Shown piece by piece: positions 6,001 through 10,628 of a DNA stretch of 10,628 bases. The stretch is from Gyrodactylus bullatarudis (lineage: Eukaryota; Platyhelminthes; Monogenea; Gyrodactylidea; Gyrodactylidae), in assembly GCA_012064415.1 (NCBI GenBank), contig SSNU01002947.1, positions 1 through 10,628 of the forward strand, read 5' to 3'. Within the stretch, counting starts at the first letter, position 1. Each line of letters opens with the position of its first letter. The notes beneath the pieces were generated by a model. The model searched no databases and had not been told where the DNA came from. It worked only from the letters and a program-made list of their open reading frames with translations. The translations under genes and the position numbers were made by a program.

Positions 6001-8976
6001 TTTACTTATCTTATCAAGGTTTATTTGGTTTCAAAAGCCACGAGCTCATGAGTTGTTGGAAAAAAATTTAATCTATGAAAAATTAGGCTATTTTTCAACT
6101 TCAAAAAAGCGTCAGACTGCACAAATTTTTTTCAAGTTTTGAGCTTAAAATTTTACTGAATTTGTAGCGACTAAACCTTGATATATTTGATAAATATTAG
6201 ACAAAGAATTCGTATTCGTAGAAAAATATTTAGTTTATTGTAACTATAGTAAATTGTCATCTTCATATAAAATAGCTTTATATCTTGTTAAAAAGAGACT
6301 CCAAAGAAACACGAGAAAAAGAAAGTAACACAGAACGGTTAAAAAGTTAGTCTATCATGATTAGAAACCTATTACAGTAACCATACCGATTGCTTACGAA
6401 TTGCTTGATAGAATCATGATTTCAGATGAAAATTTATTAAAATGTTCATTGTCATCATACGCTTTTTTATATTTTTCCATGATATCTTCCCTATTAGTTT
6501 TGTCCAATTAGATTTGTGAAAAGTATGATATAGTTAGACTTGTACTTTGTAGACTGCACAAGAATTTGACCCATAATTATAAAGTATGGAACAACACTTT
6601 CCTTTCAAAAAATTATCGGAATAAAATGATTCACACGGTCTTTGGTAATAAGAAGACATTGACGAGGTGAAACAAGCTAAAAGTTTTGCTTTCTTGAAAA
6701 CTCTATGATATATATCTAGAAAATTCTACCGTGCAGAAGATTAGAACCTTGCACGTGTAAAAATTGATTGATCTGACGCTGAGCCAGACAACTATTCAAG
6801 CACGATAAATCTCAAAATATACATGTGTCTCAATCTTGAATATAAACTTAGCTGAATATGAGAATTTACTTTTTCTTACAAAAAAACTAAATATTTTTCT
6901 TCGGAAAGTCAGGAAAAAAATTATTTTTCGAATTCCATGATAAAATGAGCCAATAAGTTGCGGAAATTAAAAAAAATTTCCGAAAAAATTCAATCTGACC
7001 AAAATTAGACCGTTTTTCGAATTTCGAAAATGCACCAAATTTCCATTTAATCAACTTTCGAATCCAAAATTTTTATCGATTTCAAAGATTTGAAGCAGTT
7101 AAATGCAGATACTCGAGATTAAAATTAGACAAAGAATTCGAATTGGGCAGTGAAGGTAGAGAGGAATCTACTGTTTTCAAGAAAAAGTTAAACTTTAAAA
7201 TTTGAGATTATCCCCCTTCGTTATAATCAATAAATTCAAATTTTTTTTGATTTCCCACTAAAATGACAAATTTCTGTGAATTTCTGCAGCCGAATTCGAA
7301 TTCTTTGTCTAATTTTAATCTCGAATATCTGCATTTAACTGCTTCAAATCTTTGAAATAAAAATTTTGGATTCGAAAGTTGATTAAGTGGAAATTTAGTG
7401 CATTTTCGAAATTCGAAAAACGGTCTAATTTTGGTCAGATTGAATTTTTTCGGAAATTTTTTCAAATTTCCTCAACTTATTGGCTCATTTTATCCTGAAT
7501 TTGGCGAAGAAAAATATTGAGGTTTTTTGTAAAAAAAAGTGAATTCTCATCTTCATGTCAATTAGATTTATTTTCCCACAAAGTTTTAGTTATTTTGAAA
7601 TACATATCCAAGCTCATCATTGGAGCCTGAATAAATAAGAAGAAAATCGATGCTCTAATGGGAATTAAAAGGAATAGATTAATAGAACTGGTAAGCTGTT
7701 CTGAAAAACCACTGTAGAAATAACAAATGGCTGAAAATACTAATTTGAATTTATTTTAAATTTCATTTCATTTTTTATTGTTAATATTTGGTTCTAGGTC
7801 TTGAACTTACGGTGAAATAGCTCCGGAGTTGAGCTGTAATTTTTTCAAGAAAAAAGGTCAATTTTGCAAAATTCATGTCATCAATATCAATACGGACAGT
7901 AGATTTAGAAGAGTTGTCAGAACTTTCTGAGCTTTCCTTTTCAACACCACTCAGAGATGTGATCAAAATCATTCCAAGGAGATATGTCGAAGTTCGAATA
8001 ACATTATCTAAATTCATGAAGAAAATATACTTTGATCAAATAATCTACTAATTTGAAAAATTCATTCAAATGAATACCTCATGAGAAAAGTTTAAATAGC
8101 GTAAAAAGAAAAGGAGTGTATCTAGATTACGATTATTTCTGAGTACAACTTGAGATAAGGAAAGGTAGTTTTCAACTATACAACATAAAGAGGAACCTTG
8201 AGGACCTGTTGATTATGGTGAATTGATTGCAGTATTTCAACTCACTCGAATTGTCTTGTTGGAGGAAAATGCTGATGACTTTATTCAAGATTTCATTCTT
8301 CGCGTTAGACTTTGACTAGAAATTGTAAAATAAACAATTAAAAATTGGTTCAAGATAGGACAAAAATATCGATCACAGTTGTAATCCTTGAAGAATTGTC
8401 ATTTTCATTACATAATAGAAGTAGAAATTGCATAGAAAAATCGATATTTCTCTTACATTATTAAAAGACATAAAAACAATGAATAAAAAAATAGCCATCA
8501 ATAAATACAATTTGAATCCCTTTAAAGTCAAGATTGGAATGAGTAAAAGAAATAAAACTAACAATGTGAGTATTAACGAGGTGAATTTGATCGAGGATTT
8601 CTGTTGTACAAAATTTATTAGCTCGAATTACAAGGAATGCAATGAAAAGTAGGAAAACATCCAGATCAGATTCCTTCAACTCTTGAAAATCATCAAGGGG
8701 TGCCATTAGATAATCTCTGGGAGATTTGAGTAAATTATCTATGCTGATTGGTTGAACAGAGCCGGGAATGACTTTGAATTTTTCCTTGATCATGTCCAAA
8801 GTTTCTGTGTGCTTTTTGATGACGCCTTCAATCTTGAACTCAAAGTTGACAGGGAAAATAAGTTTGATTGTATTCAAAGACGGTGCTAGGAAGGCGATAA
8901 ATTTCTCTCCATTTGGTGCATCATCTGCATTCTTACAGGCCTGGGCAAAAAATGCAAGTATAAATTGAATGATCAT
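1..8976 (-). CDS. Spliced gene for an unrecognised secreted protein (whole model, 7 to 10 exons)
   Basis: This is a gene model built by joining minus-strand open stretches that have splice signals at both ends and matching reading phase. Core exons are 8563-8976, 8246-8315, 7811-8007, 5085-5505, 2151-2448, 1333-1595 and 1131(or 1127)-1250. Possible further exons are 417-545, 246-345 and 1-46. The core gives about 595 residues if the TGA at 1127-1129 is used. The product opens with a signal peptide. It has sequons NSS, NSS, NIS, NYT, NIT and NRS spread over exons 3 to 6, about ten cysteines and one CxxC (CIRC). Two short hydrophobic runs in exons 1 and 3 look too short for sure membrane spans. 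A secreted or lumenal glycoprotein is my inference. I recognise no domain or family and assign no function. Introns range from about 70-80 nt to 2.6 kb, and the two largest contain the repeats. Exon order and phase are the strong part; the exact ends of exons 1, 5, 7 and 8 are uncertain. Confidence 0.7.
66..110. repeat. Short inverted repeat (hairpin)
   Basis: GAGCCAAAT at 66-74 and ATTTGGCTC at 102-110 are perfect reverse complements around a 27-nt AT-rich loop. The loop itself contains a small palindrome (AAACAAATATGTTT). It lies in the presumed intron between exons 9 and 10. It could be a transposon remnant or chance. Confidence 0.4.
246..345 (-). CDS. Exon 9 candidate (hydrophilic, basic)
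   Basis: Strong splice signals bound this stretch: an acceptor with a long T tract ending TTTTATTTTACTAG (G at 346) and a perfect donor GTAAGT at 245-240. With one base carried in from exon 8, the frame is open throughout. It reads LLDIPRVKKRATTNQQNIQR and ends TNLKINS in phase 0. Another frame is also open here, continuing from exon 8 past its TAG and reading RGLRNVPQQISRIF to a TGA at 257-259. I favour the first because it runs exactly from acceptor to donor. Confidence 0.42.
417..545 (-). CDS. Exon 8 candidate
   Basis: A good acceptor (TTTATTTCCTTAATTAG, ending 546) opens a frame of 42 codons. It reads MNLREILPREVKIVPDLNFH and later FTFANQMNLF. The entry phase (one base, G) matches the phase-2 end of exon 7. 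A phase-2 donor GTAGTT at 416 lies across an in-frame TAG and leads to exon 9. The ATG at 542-544 right after the acceptor also allows this to be the start of a separate small gene. If the TAG is ignored, the same frame continues for another 50 codons to 257, through a hydrophobic run (IPTLIFFILLASLI). A model without the intron would therefore be a gene interrupted by one stop. The product is unrecognised. Confidence 0.42.
546..1130 (-). other. Intron or 3' flank after exon 7, with a foldback element
   Basis: No convincing exon is seen here. It holds the foldback element at 792-1057. A loose partial copy of that element's left end (AAGATGGGATTAGATG) lies at about 1087-1102, between the element and exon 7. 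If exon 7 is terminal, this is the 3' flank. If exon 8 is used, it is a 585-nt intron. Confidence 0.5.
792..1057. mobile_element. Foldback (MITE-like) element, copy 1
   Basis: Perfect terminal inverted repeats lie at 791-818 (starts AAAGCTAGTTAATATGAAGA) and 1031-1058 (ends TTCATATTAACTAGCTTT). They are 28 bp with no mismatch, extendable by one T/A pair. The boundaries are compatible with a TA target duplication (790-791 and 1058-1059), as in Tc1/mariner-derived MITEs. The outer end of a palindrome makes this test weak. The interior is AT-rich with no ORF, so the element is non-autonomous. The same end motif recurs in the copies at 5819-6278 and 6845-7568. Confidence 0.75.
1127..1250 (-). CDS. 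Exon 7: terminal exon, or internal exon ending at 1131
   Basis: The acceptor AACACATAACAG ends at 1251. The first G completes the Lys codon from exon 6, after an intron of only 82 nt. The frame reads DRNSGSIFLEELLESLIDII, then LRPQKCTIWSIF and DKELVE, and meets TGA at 1127-1129. That stop overlaps a possible phase-2 donor (GA, then GTGATG at 1130-1125). If this donor is used, the Glu codon is completed by the first base of the exon at 417-545 and the protein goes on. If not, this is the C-terminus, about 595 residues in. I saw no AATAAA-type signal close after the stop. Both outcomes could occur as isoforms. Confidence 0.7.
1333..1595 (-). CDS. Exon 6: CxxC-containing helical exon
   Basis: The acceptor AACTTAATTTAG ends at 1596 and the donor is GTAAGC at 1332-1327. 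The frame is open for 263 nt. It starts KTRMDYVTNDNRS (NRS sequon), then has a strand-like VILVVFHTA, a Lys/Glu-rich helical part, and a CxxC (FDDCIRCRAAKKRFDD). The stop seen just after KVLK is inside the donor and is not used. It enters in phase 0 (exon 5 ends in phase 0) and leaves in phase 2 (AA, completed by G of exon 7 to Lys). The CxxC sits in a highly charged context, so I do not call it a thioredoxin-type redox site. Confidence 0.75.
1596..2150 (-). other. Intron between exons 5 and 6
   Basis: This 555-nt intron runs from donor GTGAGC to acceptor AATTTAG. On the opposite strand, 1679-1918 is open without an ATG. I see no splice signal or known motif to support it as a gene and treat it as chance. 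Nothing else is recognised. Confidence 0.55.
2151..2448 (-). CDS. Exon 5: contains a frame change (frameshift or small weak intron)
   Basis: The acceptor CCTAAATTAG ends at 2449 and the donor is GTGAGC at 2150-2145. From 2448 the frame, in phase with exon 4, reads HCSINKMMKLKNYVFPLYFP, then NYTHLIMVDSC (NYT sequon), and runs to a stop at about 2258-2260. From about 2280 another frame is open to the donor. It reads NLGRLYLFIDKG, then MCEPHQKIG and ITYSSDVQ (NIT sequon). The two frames overlap across the T tracts at about 2263-2280. One missing T there would join them without any intron. Alternatives are a 71-nt intron (donor GTTTCG at 2327, acceptor TTAAG ending 2257) or a 62-nt intron (GTACTA at 2284, acceptor ACAAG ending 2223). 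Both are phase-correct, but both donors are poor. It leaves in phase 0, matching exon 6. Confidence 0.6.
4065..4110. repeat. Dispersed repeat, copy 1
   Basis: A 46-bp segment starting GGTAATAAGAAGATACTGAC and ending TAAAAGTTTTGC matches 6644-6689 in direct orientation, with about 8 mismatches and no gaps. The two copies lie in different introns of the same gene. Similarity fades on both sides, so this may be the conserved core of an old element. Confidence 0.6.
4766..4974. repeat. Inverted repeat, possible small MITE
   Basis: ACCCTTTCGGTG at 4766-4777 is mirrored by CACCGAAAGGGGT at 4962-4974: 11 bp perfect, then one extra G. The inner flanks are only loosely complementary. About 210 bp between ends without an ORF fits a short non-autonomous element. 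No target duplication is certain. Confidence 0.45.
5085..5505 (-). CDS. Exon 4: largest exon, about 140 residues
   Basis: The acceptor is TTTTATTTTGTAG (G at 5506) and the donor is GTAAGA at 5084-5079. The frame is open across all 421 nt, starting EDSTFLVEFETELKN and ending GDVVDT plus one base. The first half is helical and charged, with a NSS sequon. The middle has two cysteines (LCDKS, LCGKE). The last third is rich in Ser, Asp and aromatics, with a NIS sequon and a Gly/Pro turn (GLGPFSEPSF). It enters in phase 0, matching exon 3, and leaves in phase 1, matching exon 5. The 20 codons past the donor are intron read-through ending in a stop. This is the best single piece of coding evidence in the window. 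Confidence 0.82.
5819..6278. mobile_element. Foldback (MITE-like) element, copy 2, degraded
   Basis: The left end AAGCTAAAGTTGGTATGGAG (5819 on) and the right end CTTCATATAAAATAGCTT (to 6278) are imperfect inverted repeats. Both resemble the ends of copy 1 and are flanked by TA (5817-5818 and 6279-6280). Near the right end, ATTAGACAAAGAATTCG (about 6207-6224) is also found inside the arms of copy 3, which ties the elements into one family. The interior is AT-rich with no usable ORF. It is older and more diverged than copy 1. Confidence 0.55.
6644..6689. repeat. Dispersed repeat, copy 2
   Basis: This is the partner of 4065-4110: it starts GGTAATAAGAAGACATTGAC, ends TAAAAGTTTTGC, and is about 83% identical by hand count. 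It lies between foldback elements 2 and 3. Read on the minus strand, both copies are open in the same frame (AKLL, then SSYY), but I see no reason to call either an exon. Confidence 0.6.
6845..7568. mobile_element. Foldback element, copy 3: long palindrome of about 720 bp
   Basis: Two arms of roughly 290-310 nt (6845 to about 7152, and about 7284 to 7568) are reverse complements of high identity with a few small gaps. They are separated by a loop of about 130 nt. Paired landmarks include TTCTTCGG with CGAAGAA, ATAAAATGAGCCAATAAGTT with AACTTATTGGCTCATTTTAT, and AGACAAAGAATTCGAATT with AATTCGAATTCTTTGTCT. The outermost part (GAATATGAGAATTTAC and its mirror TGAATTCTCATCTTCATG) matches the end motif of copies 1 and 2. 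Open frames inside are by-products of the arms. It is non-autonomous. Transcribed in the intron, it would fold into a very long hairpin. Confidence 0.8.
7811..8007 (-). CDS. Exon 3: hydrophobic patch then Ser-rich acidic linker
   Basis: The acceptor ATGAATTTAG ends at 8008 and the donor is a perfect GTAAGT at 7810-7805. The frame holds a hydrophobic run (YLLGMILITSLSGV), a Ser/Glu-rich linker (EKESSESSDNSSKS) with a NSS sequon, and then a helical segment (MNFAKLTFFLEKITAQLRSYFT). An ATG at 8015-8017, inside the upstream intron, gives this exon a false look of a signal-peptide start. Phase agreement with exon 2 (phase 1 to 2) argues that it is internal. It leaves in phase 0. A separate start at 8017 cannot be ruled out as an alternative promoter product. 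Confidence 0.72.
8246..8315 (-). CDS. Exon 2: small 70-nt internal exon
   Basis: The acceptor is a T-rich tract ending in TTTCTAG (G at 8316), and the donor is GTGAGT at 8245-8240. Only one of the three frames is open: it begins SKSNAKNEILNKV and ends QQDNS plus one base. The other two frames meet stops at once. It enters in phase 0 and leaves in phase 1. The leftover A joins AT of exon 3 to make an Asn codon, which is strong support for the junction. The segment reads as an amphipathic helix continuing that at the end of exon 1. Confidence 0.75.
8563..8976 (-). CDS. Exon 1: start codon, signal peptide and N-terminal region
   Basis: The ATG is at 8974-8976, with an in-frame TTG just before it. 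The first 13 residues (MIIQFILAFFAQA) form a short hydrophobic signal peptide ending in an ideal AQA cleavage motif, followed by CKNADD. The rest is a mixed, soluble-looking region ending in a hydrophobic patch (DVFLLFIAFLVI) at about residues 106-117. Exon 2 needs a phase-0 donor here. GTTAGT at 8562 is preferred because it has G at +5 like most other donors of the gene. GTTAAT at 8577 (exon end 8578) and GTAATT at 8631 are alternatives and shorten the exon by 5 or 23 residues. The tract TTTTTTGCCCAG at about 8940-8951 could act as an acceptor instead, which would make this an internal exon. However, I found no upstream exon with a compatible phase, so I keep the ATG. Confidence 0.72.
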
Positions 8977-9150
8977 CAAAGAATTTAAGAAAAATATTAA
9001 ACCTGGTTGATAAATTATTGGTTGAATAAATTAGAGTTTGGTTTCTCTGGGGTATTTCTTATCAGGATGATAAAATCTTTCAATATCATCGATAAAATAT
9101 TCAAAGAAAGTTTGGTGAAATTTAATACAGAGAAAATTTTATTTATGCTT
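8977..9150 (-). promoter_or_regulatory. Presumed promoter region with GATA-type motifs
   Basis: This is the DNA just upstream of the exon 1 ATG. TGATAA lies at 9008-9013 and 9068-9073 on the plus strand and at 9059-9064 on the minus strand (within CTGATAAGAAA). A CGATAA lies at about 9090-9095. The minus-strand site resembles the TGATAA core bound by GATA factors that drive gut genes in nematodes. AT-rich DNA gives such motifs by chance, so the role is inference. No clear TATA box was seen at a usual distance. Confidence 0.3.
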
Positions 9151-9159
9151 GTAATCTAG

Positions 9160-9360
9160 ATTAAAAGAGTTTATTTGGACGATCAGAATGTTTCTTGGTA
9201 TCGAGAATTTGCAAAAAGCTCTTGGGGTATTCTCCCTATTTCAAAGAATATTTATTACAACACATCGCTTGATCGCTTTGAGCTACGATATATTTTTTTC
9301 GTGATACAGGTATTTTACCTTTCTGCTGATAACACAGAAATCAATAAGGCACTTTTATGA
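9160..9360 (+). CDS. Exon-like open stretch, unrecognised
   Basis: After a possible acceptor (TTGTAATCTAG, ending 9159) the frame is open for 66 codons to a TGA at 9358-9360. It reads IKRVYLDDQNVSWYREFAK, then SLDRFELRYIFFVIQ. A possible phase-0 donor, CAG followed by GTATTT at 9310, would end it after VIQ. Composition looks coding-like, with mixed charged and aromatic residues and several C- or G-ending codons. There is no ATG and no upstream exon, because the minus-strand gene starts only 180 bp to the left. It may be a gene fragment or chance. Confidence 0.25.
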   Translation: MKRVYLDDQNVSWYREFAKSSWGILPISKNIYYNTSLDRFELRYIFFVIQVFYLSADNTEINKALL

Positions 9361-9656
9361 TATTGTTTTTGTGAATCTTTGCTGGTAATTCTAGGATCTT
9401 TTTATTTCCCTTATAATCATTCCTATAATATAATATCTTTAGAACAGAAAAGCTAAGACTCCTTATGATAAAGTTAATAGAATGAATTCGCCAAAGCAAT
9501 ACTCCTGATAAAGAATGTTCGAAAGAATTCAATTAATACTAATTTTTCTAAAGAATCATTCAGAATCTCTTTGGAAATTTGTGGAAAAAGTTTAATTTCC
9601 AAGCAATAACTTTTTAGTTAATAGAAAAAGAAACATGGGAACTAGAAAATAGTGAT

Positions 9657-9711
9657 GATAACATTTTATCATTACAGGAATACTGATCTAAAACGATAAC
9701 ACTTTTATCAT
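9657..9711. promoter_or_regulatory. Duplicated inverted GATA pair
   Basis: GATAACATTTTATCAT at 9657-9672 and GATAACACTTTTATCAT at 9695-9711 are near-identical. Each is itself an inverted pair of GATAA/TTATC cores. They lie about 700 bp upstream of the exon 1 ATG. A tandem pair of palindromic GATA sites could be an enhancer; this is inference from sequence only. Confidence 0.3.
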
Positions 9712-9873
9712 GACAAGATCATGGATTCGAGAATGAATTCGGTAATTATCGATTGATATTCAATGATCAAAATAATAAAGATCAATCATCGTTAATATGA
9801 TATTCTTAATAATAAAATTGTTTTATTGCTATAAAAATATTGAAATTTATTGATAAAATAACTAAAAAAGGCC

Positions 9874-9972
9874 ATGTCTATTCTCAAGATGGGAGAAGGA
9901 AAATCTAAAATGTCACTACAAAAGTTCCTACTCTCGGTAGTAAGCATCGTTGGGGTTAATATAATTGCTTAA
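9874..9972 (+). CDS. Short ORF or exon with a MGEGKS P-loop
   Basis: ATG at 9874 opens 32 codons, beginning MSILKMGEGKSKMSLQKF. The MGEGKS sequence has the form of a Walker A loop seen in SecA-like ATPases (TGEGKT/S) and in the DUF3638 family of large eukaryotic proteins (MGEGKS). A donor GTAAGC at 9940-9945 would end the exon after LLSV, in phase 0. A phase-0 acceptor TTAATTCAG ending 10094 would continue with the hydrophobic strand WLTVIIFINSMPLLLK. That has the layout of a helicase-type fold: P-loop, helix, then strand. The upstream acceptor would be AACTAAAAAAG, which is poor. Either part of a gene, a pseudogene fragment, or chance. Confidence 0.27.
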   Translation: MSILKMGEGKSKMSLQKFLLSVVSIVGVNIIA

Positions 9973-9980
9973 ATATTTTT

Positions 9981-9999
9981 ACGGAAAGTAAATTTCCGT
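9981..9999. repeat. Small perfect hairpin
   Basis: ACGGAAA at 9981-9987 and TTTCCGT at 9993-9999 form a 7-bp stem with a 5-nt loop. Past one mismatch, the flanking TTTT and AAAA can pair too. It lies just after the P-loop ORF. Function unknown. Confidence 0.35.
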
Positions 10000-10094
10000 G
10001 AAAAGTCAAACTGACTAATTTTTCTCAGATTTAAGTTATAATAATCAAGTTAATGTATCTCTGACCATACAGTATGCTGATCCAGTTAATTCAG

Positions 10095-10286
10095 TGGCTG
10101 ACCGTTATAATATTTATTAATTCGATGCCACTTCTGTTAAAAGTGGTAGAAGTCAAAAGACATCATAATATCAAGAGAGTCTTAAACTTGATGTTTACAG
10201 GTATTTATCAAGGTATAATTTTTAACCTCATTTTTTTACCATCTTTTCTGATAGAATTATCAATTTCAAGTATTATTTTGTATTGA
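10095..10286 (+). CDS. Exon-like hydrophobic open stretch, possible continuation of the P-loop fragment
   Basis: The frame is open from before 10074 to a stop at 10286. A possible acceptor ends at 10094. The part WLTVIIFINSMPLLLKVVEV followed by KRHHNIKRV is more protein-like than the following run of Ile, Phe and Leu. A donor GTATTT at 10201 could end it after LMFTG. It may carry on from the P-loop exon at 9874-9939. Another frame (YADPVNSVADRYNIY, from an acceptor ending 10072) reaches a stop within 15 codons. Low certainty. Confidence 0.2.
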   Translation, partial: WLTVIIFINSMPLLLKVVEVKRHHNIKRVLNLMFTGIYQGIIFNLIFLPSFLIELSISSIILY

Positions 10287-10453
10287 AGTATGTGTCGAAA
10301 ATTTTTCATTTGATTCAGTTTTAAAAATTCAGAATATTTCAAATCGCCGCTCAATTTTCAATGAATTTTTACTACGCAATCACTAAAATCCAAAATATAT
10401 TGGCAATTTAATGTTATTCTTTAGTTTTATTTTCAAAAATAGTAATCTTATCA

Positions 10454-10555
10454 TCAAGAAGACCTTTGTGGTGAATTCCGTTGTAGGTAATGGGTAATGA
10501 CTAGGGCCTCAAAAAGTCCTAAAAGTCCTTTTGGCTGTTTGAGGTCTATTTTCAT
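10454..10555 (-). CDS. Small ORF of 33 codons, unrecognised
   Basis: ATG at 10553-10555 opens a frame beginning MKIDLKQPKGLLGLFEALV and ending QRNSPQRSS. It looks protein-like for an AT-rich region, with Pro, Gly, His and Gln residues and mixed codon endings. A possible donor (CAAAG followed by GTCTTC) lies near its end. It is too short to assign and could be part of an exon of a gene beyond the right edge, or chance. Confidence 0.2.
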   Translation of the reverse strand: MKIDLKQPKGLLGLFEALVITHYLQRNSPQRSS

Positions 10556-10628
10556 TTCTATCCATATAAATTCAATTCATGTTTTGATTACTCAACTGGT
10601 TTGAAATTTATTAAGGCCTGATAAGGTC

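Larger units (their letters stand above)
5506..7810 (-). other. Large intron between exons 3 and 4, filled with foldback elements
   Basis: This 2.3-kb intron runs from donor GTAAGT to acceptor TTTTGTAG, phase 0 on both sides. More than half of it is two foldback elements (5819-6278 and 6845-7568). The second copy of the dispersed repeat lies between them. A minus-strand stretch at about 6538-6725 is open after a TCTAG and contains the repeat, but its phase does not fit this gene. Confidence 0.6.

Noticed and set aside
6538..6725. Minus-strand open stretch reading FKKAKLLACFTSS and ending KVQV
   Set aside because: It contains the dispersed repeat. The only acceptor gives a phase that does not fit the phase-0 ends of exons 3 and 4.
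7208..7465. Minus-strand frame of 85 codons
   Set aside because: It lies in the right arm and loop of the long palindrome. Its Phe/Lys-rich content reflects the repeat, not a gene.
8428..8652. Plus-strand frame of 74 codons
   Set aside because: It is antisense to the end of exon 1 and to the following intron, so a shadow frame.
8768..8968. Plus-strand frame of 66 codons
   Set aside because: It is exactly antisense to exon 1.
9031..9138. Minus-strand frame reading FHQTFFEYFIDDIERF just upstream of exon 1
   Set aside because: It looks protein-like, but there is no ATG, no acceptor after the upstream stop and no usable donor inside. It cannot be joined to anything.
9341..9532. Minus-strand frame of 63 codons upstream of the gene
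   Set aside because: It has no ATG, is hydrophobic and Ile/Lys-rich, and has no donor that joins exon 1.
1..10628. CRISPR arrays, tRNA or rRNA genes, bacterial operon or phage features
   Set aside because: No regularly spaced repeats, no cloverleaf or rRNA-like stretches and no Shine-Dalgarno-led gene chains were seen. Splice signals and gene structure are eukaryotic.

Overview
The window looks like AT-rich animal (metazoan) nuclear DNA. Reading frames are short and broken. They are joined by clear eukaryotic splice signals: donors of the GTRAGN type and acceptors ending in TTTAG, TGTAG or CTAG after T-rich tracts. The large gaps hold inverted-repeat transposon remnants. Nothing bacterial or viral is visible. 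I cannot name the species. The TGATAA-rich upstream DNA and A/T-rich, TTTCG-rich introns would suit a nematode or another small invertebrate, but this is only a guess.

Almost everything from 8976 down to position 1 can be read as one minus-strand gene. It starts at an ATG (8974-8976) with a short signal peptide. By splice signals and reading phase it then runs through exons at 8563-8976, 8246-8315, 7811-8007, 5085-5505, 2151-2448, 1333-1595 and about 1131-1250. Weaker exons at 417-545, 246-345 and 1-46 may carry it past the left edge. Phases match at every junction of the core model: 0/0, 1/2, 0/0, 1/2, 0/0 and 2/1. The product is about 595 residues if it stops in exon 7, or at least about 686 if it continues. 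It looks secreted, with six possible N-glycosylation sequons and about ten cysteines. I recognise no family. Exon 5 needs either a weak extra intron or a one-base frameshift in a T tract.

The introns carry a family of foldback (MITE-like) elements with related TA-flanked ends (792-1057, 5819-6278, 6845-7568). The last is a palindrome about 720 bp long. There is also a dispersed repeat pair (4065-4110 and 6644-6689) and a shorter inverted repeat (4766-4974).

The right part (8977-10628) holds the presumed promoter of this gene, with several GATA-type motifs and a duplicated inverted GATA pair. It also holds scattered plus-strand exon-like fragments. One of these encodes a MGEGKS P-loop, like the Walker A of SecA-like or DUF3638-type proteins, and may be a broken or partial gene. 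It is weakly supported.
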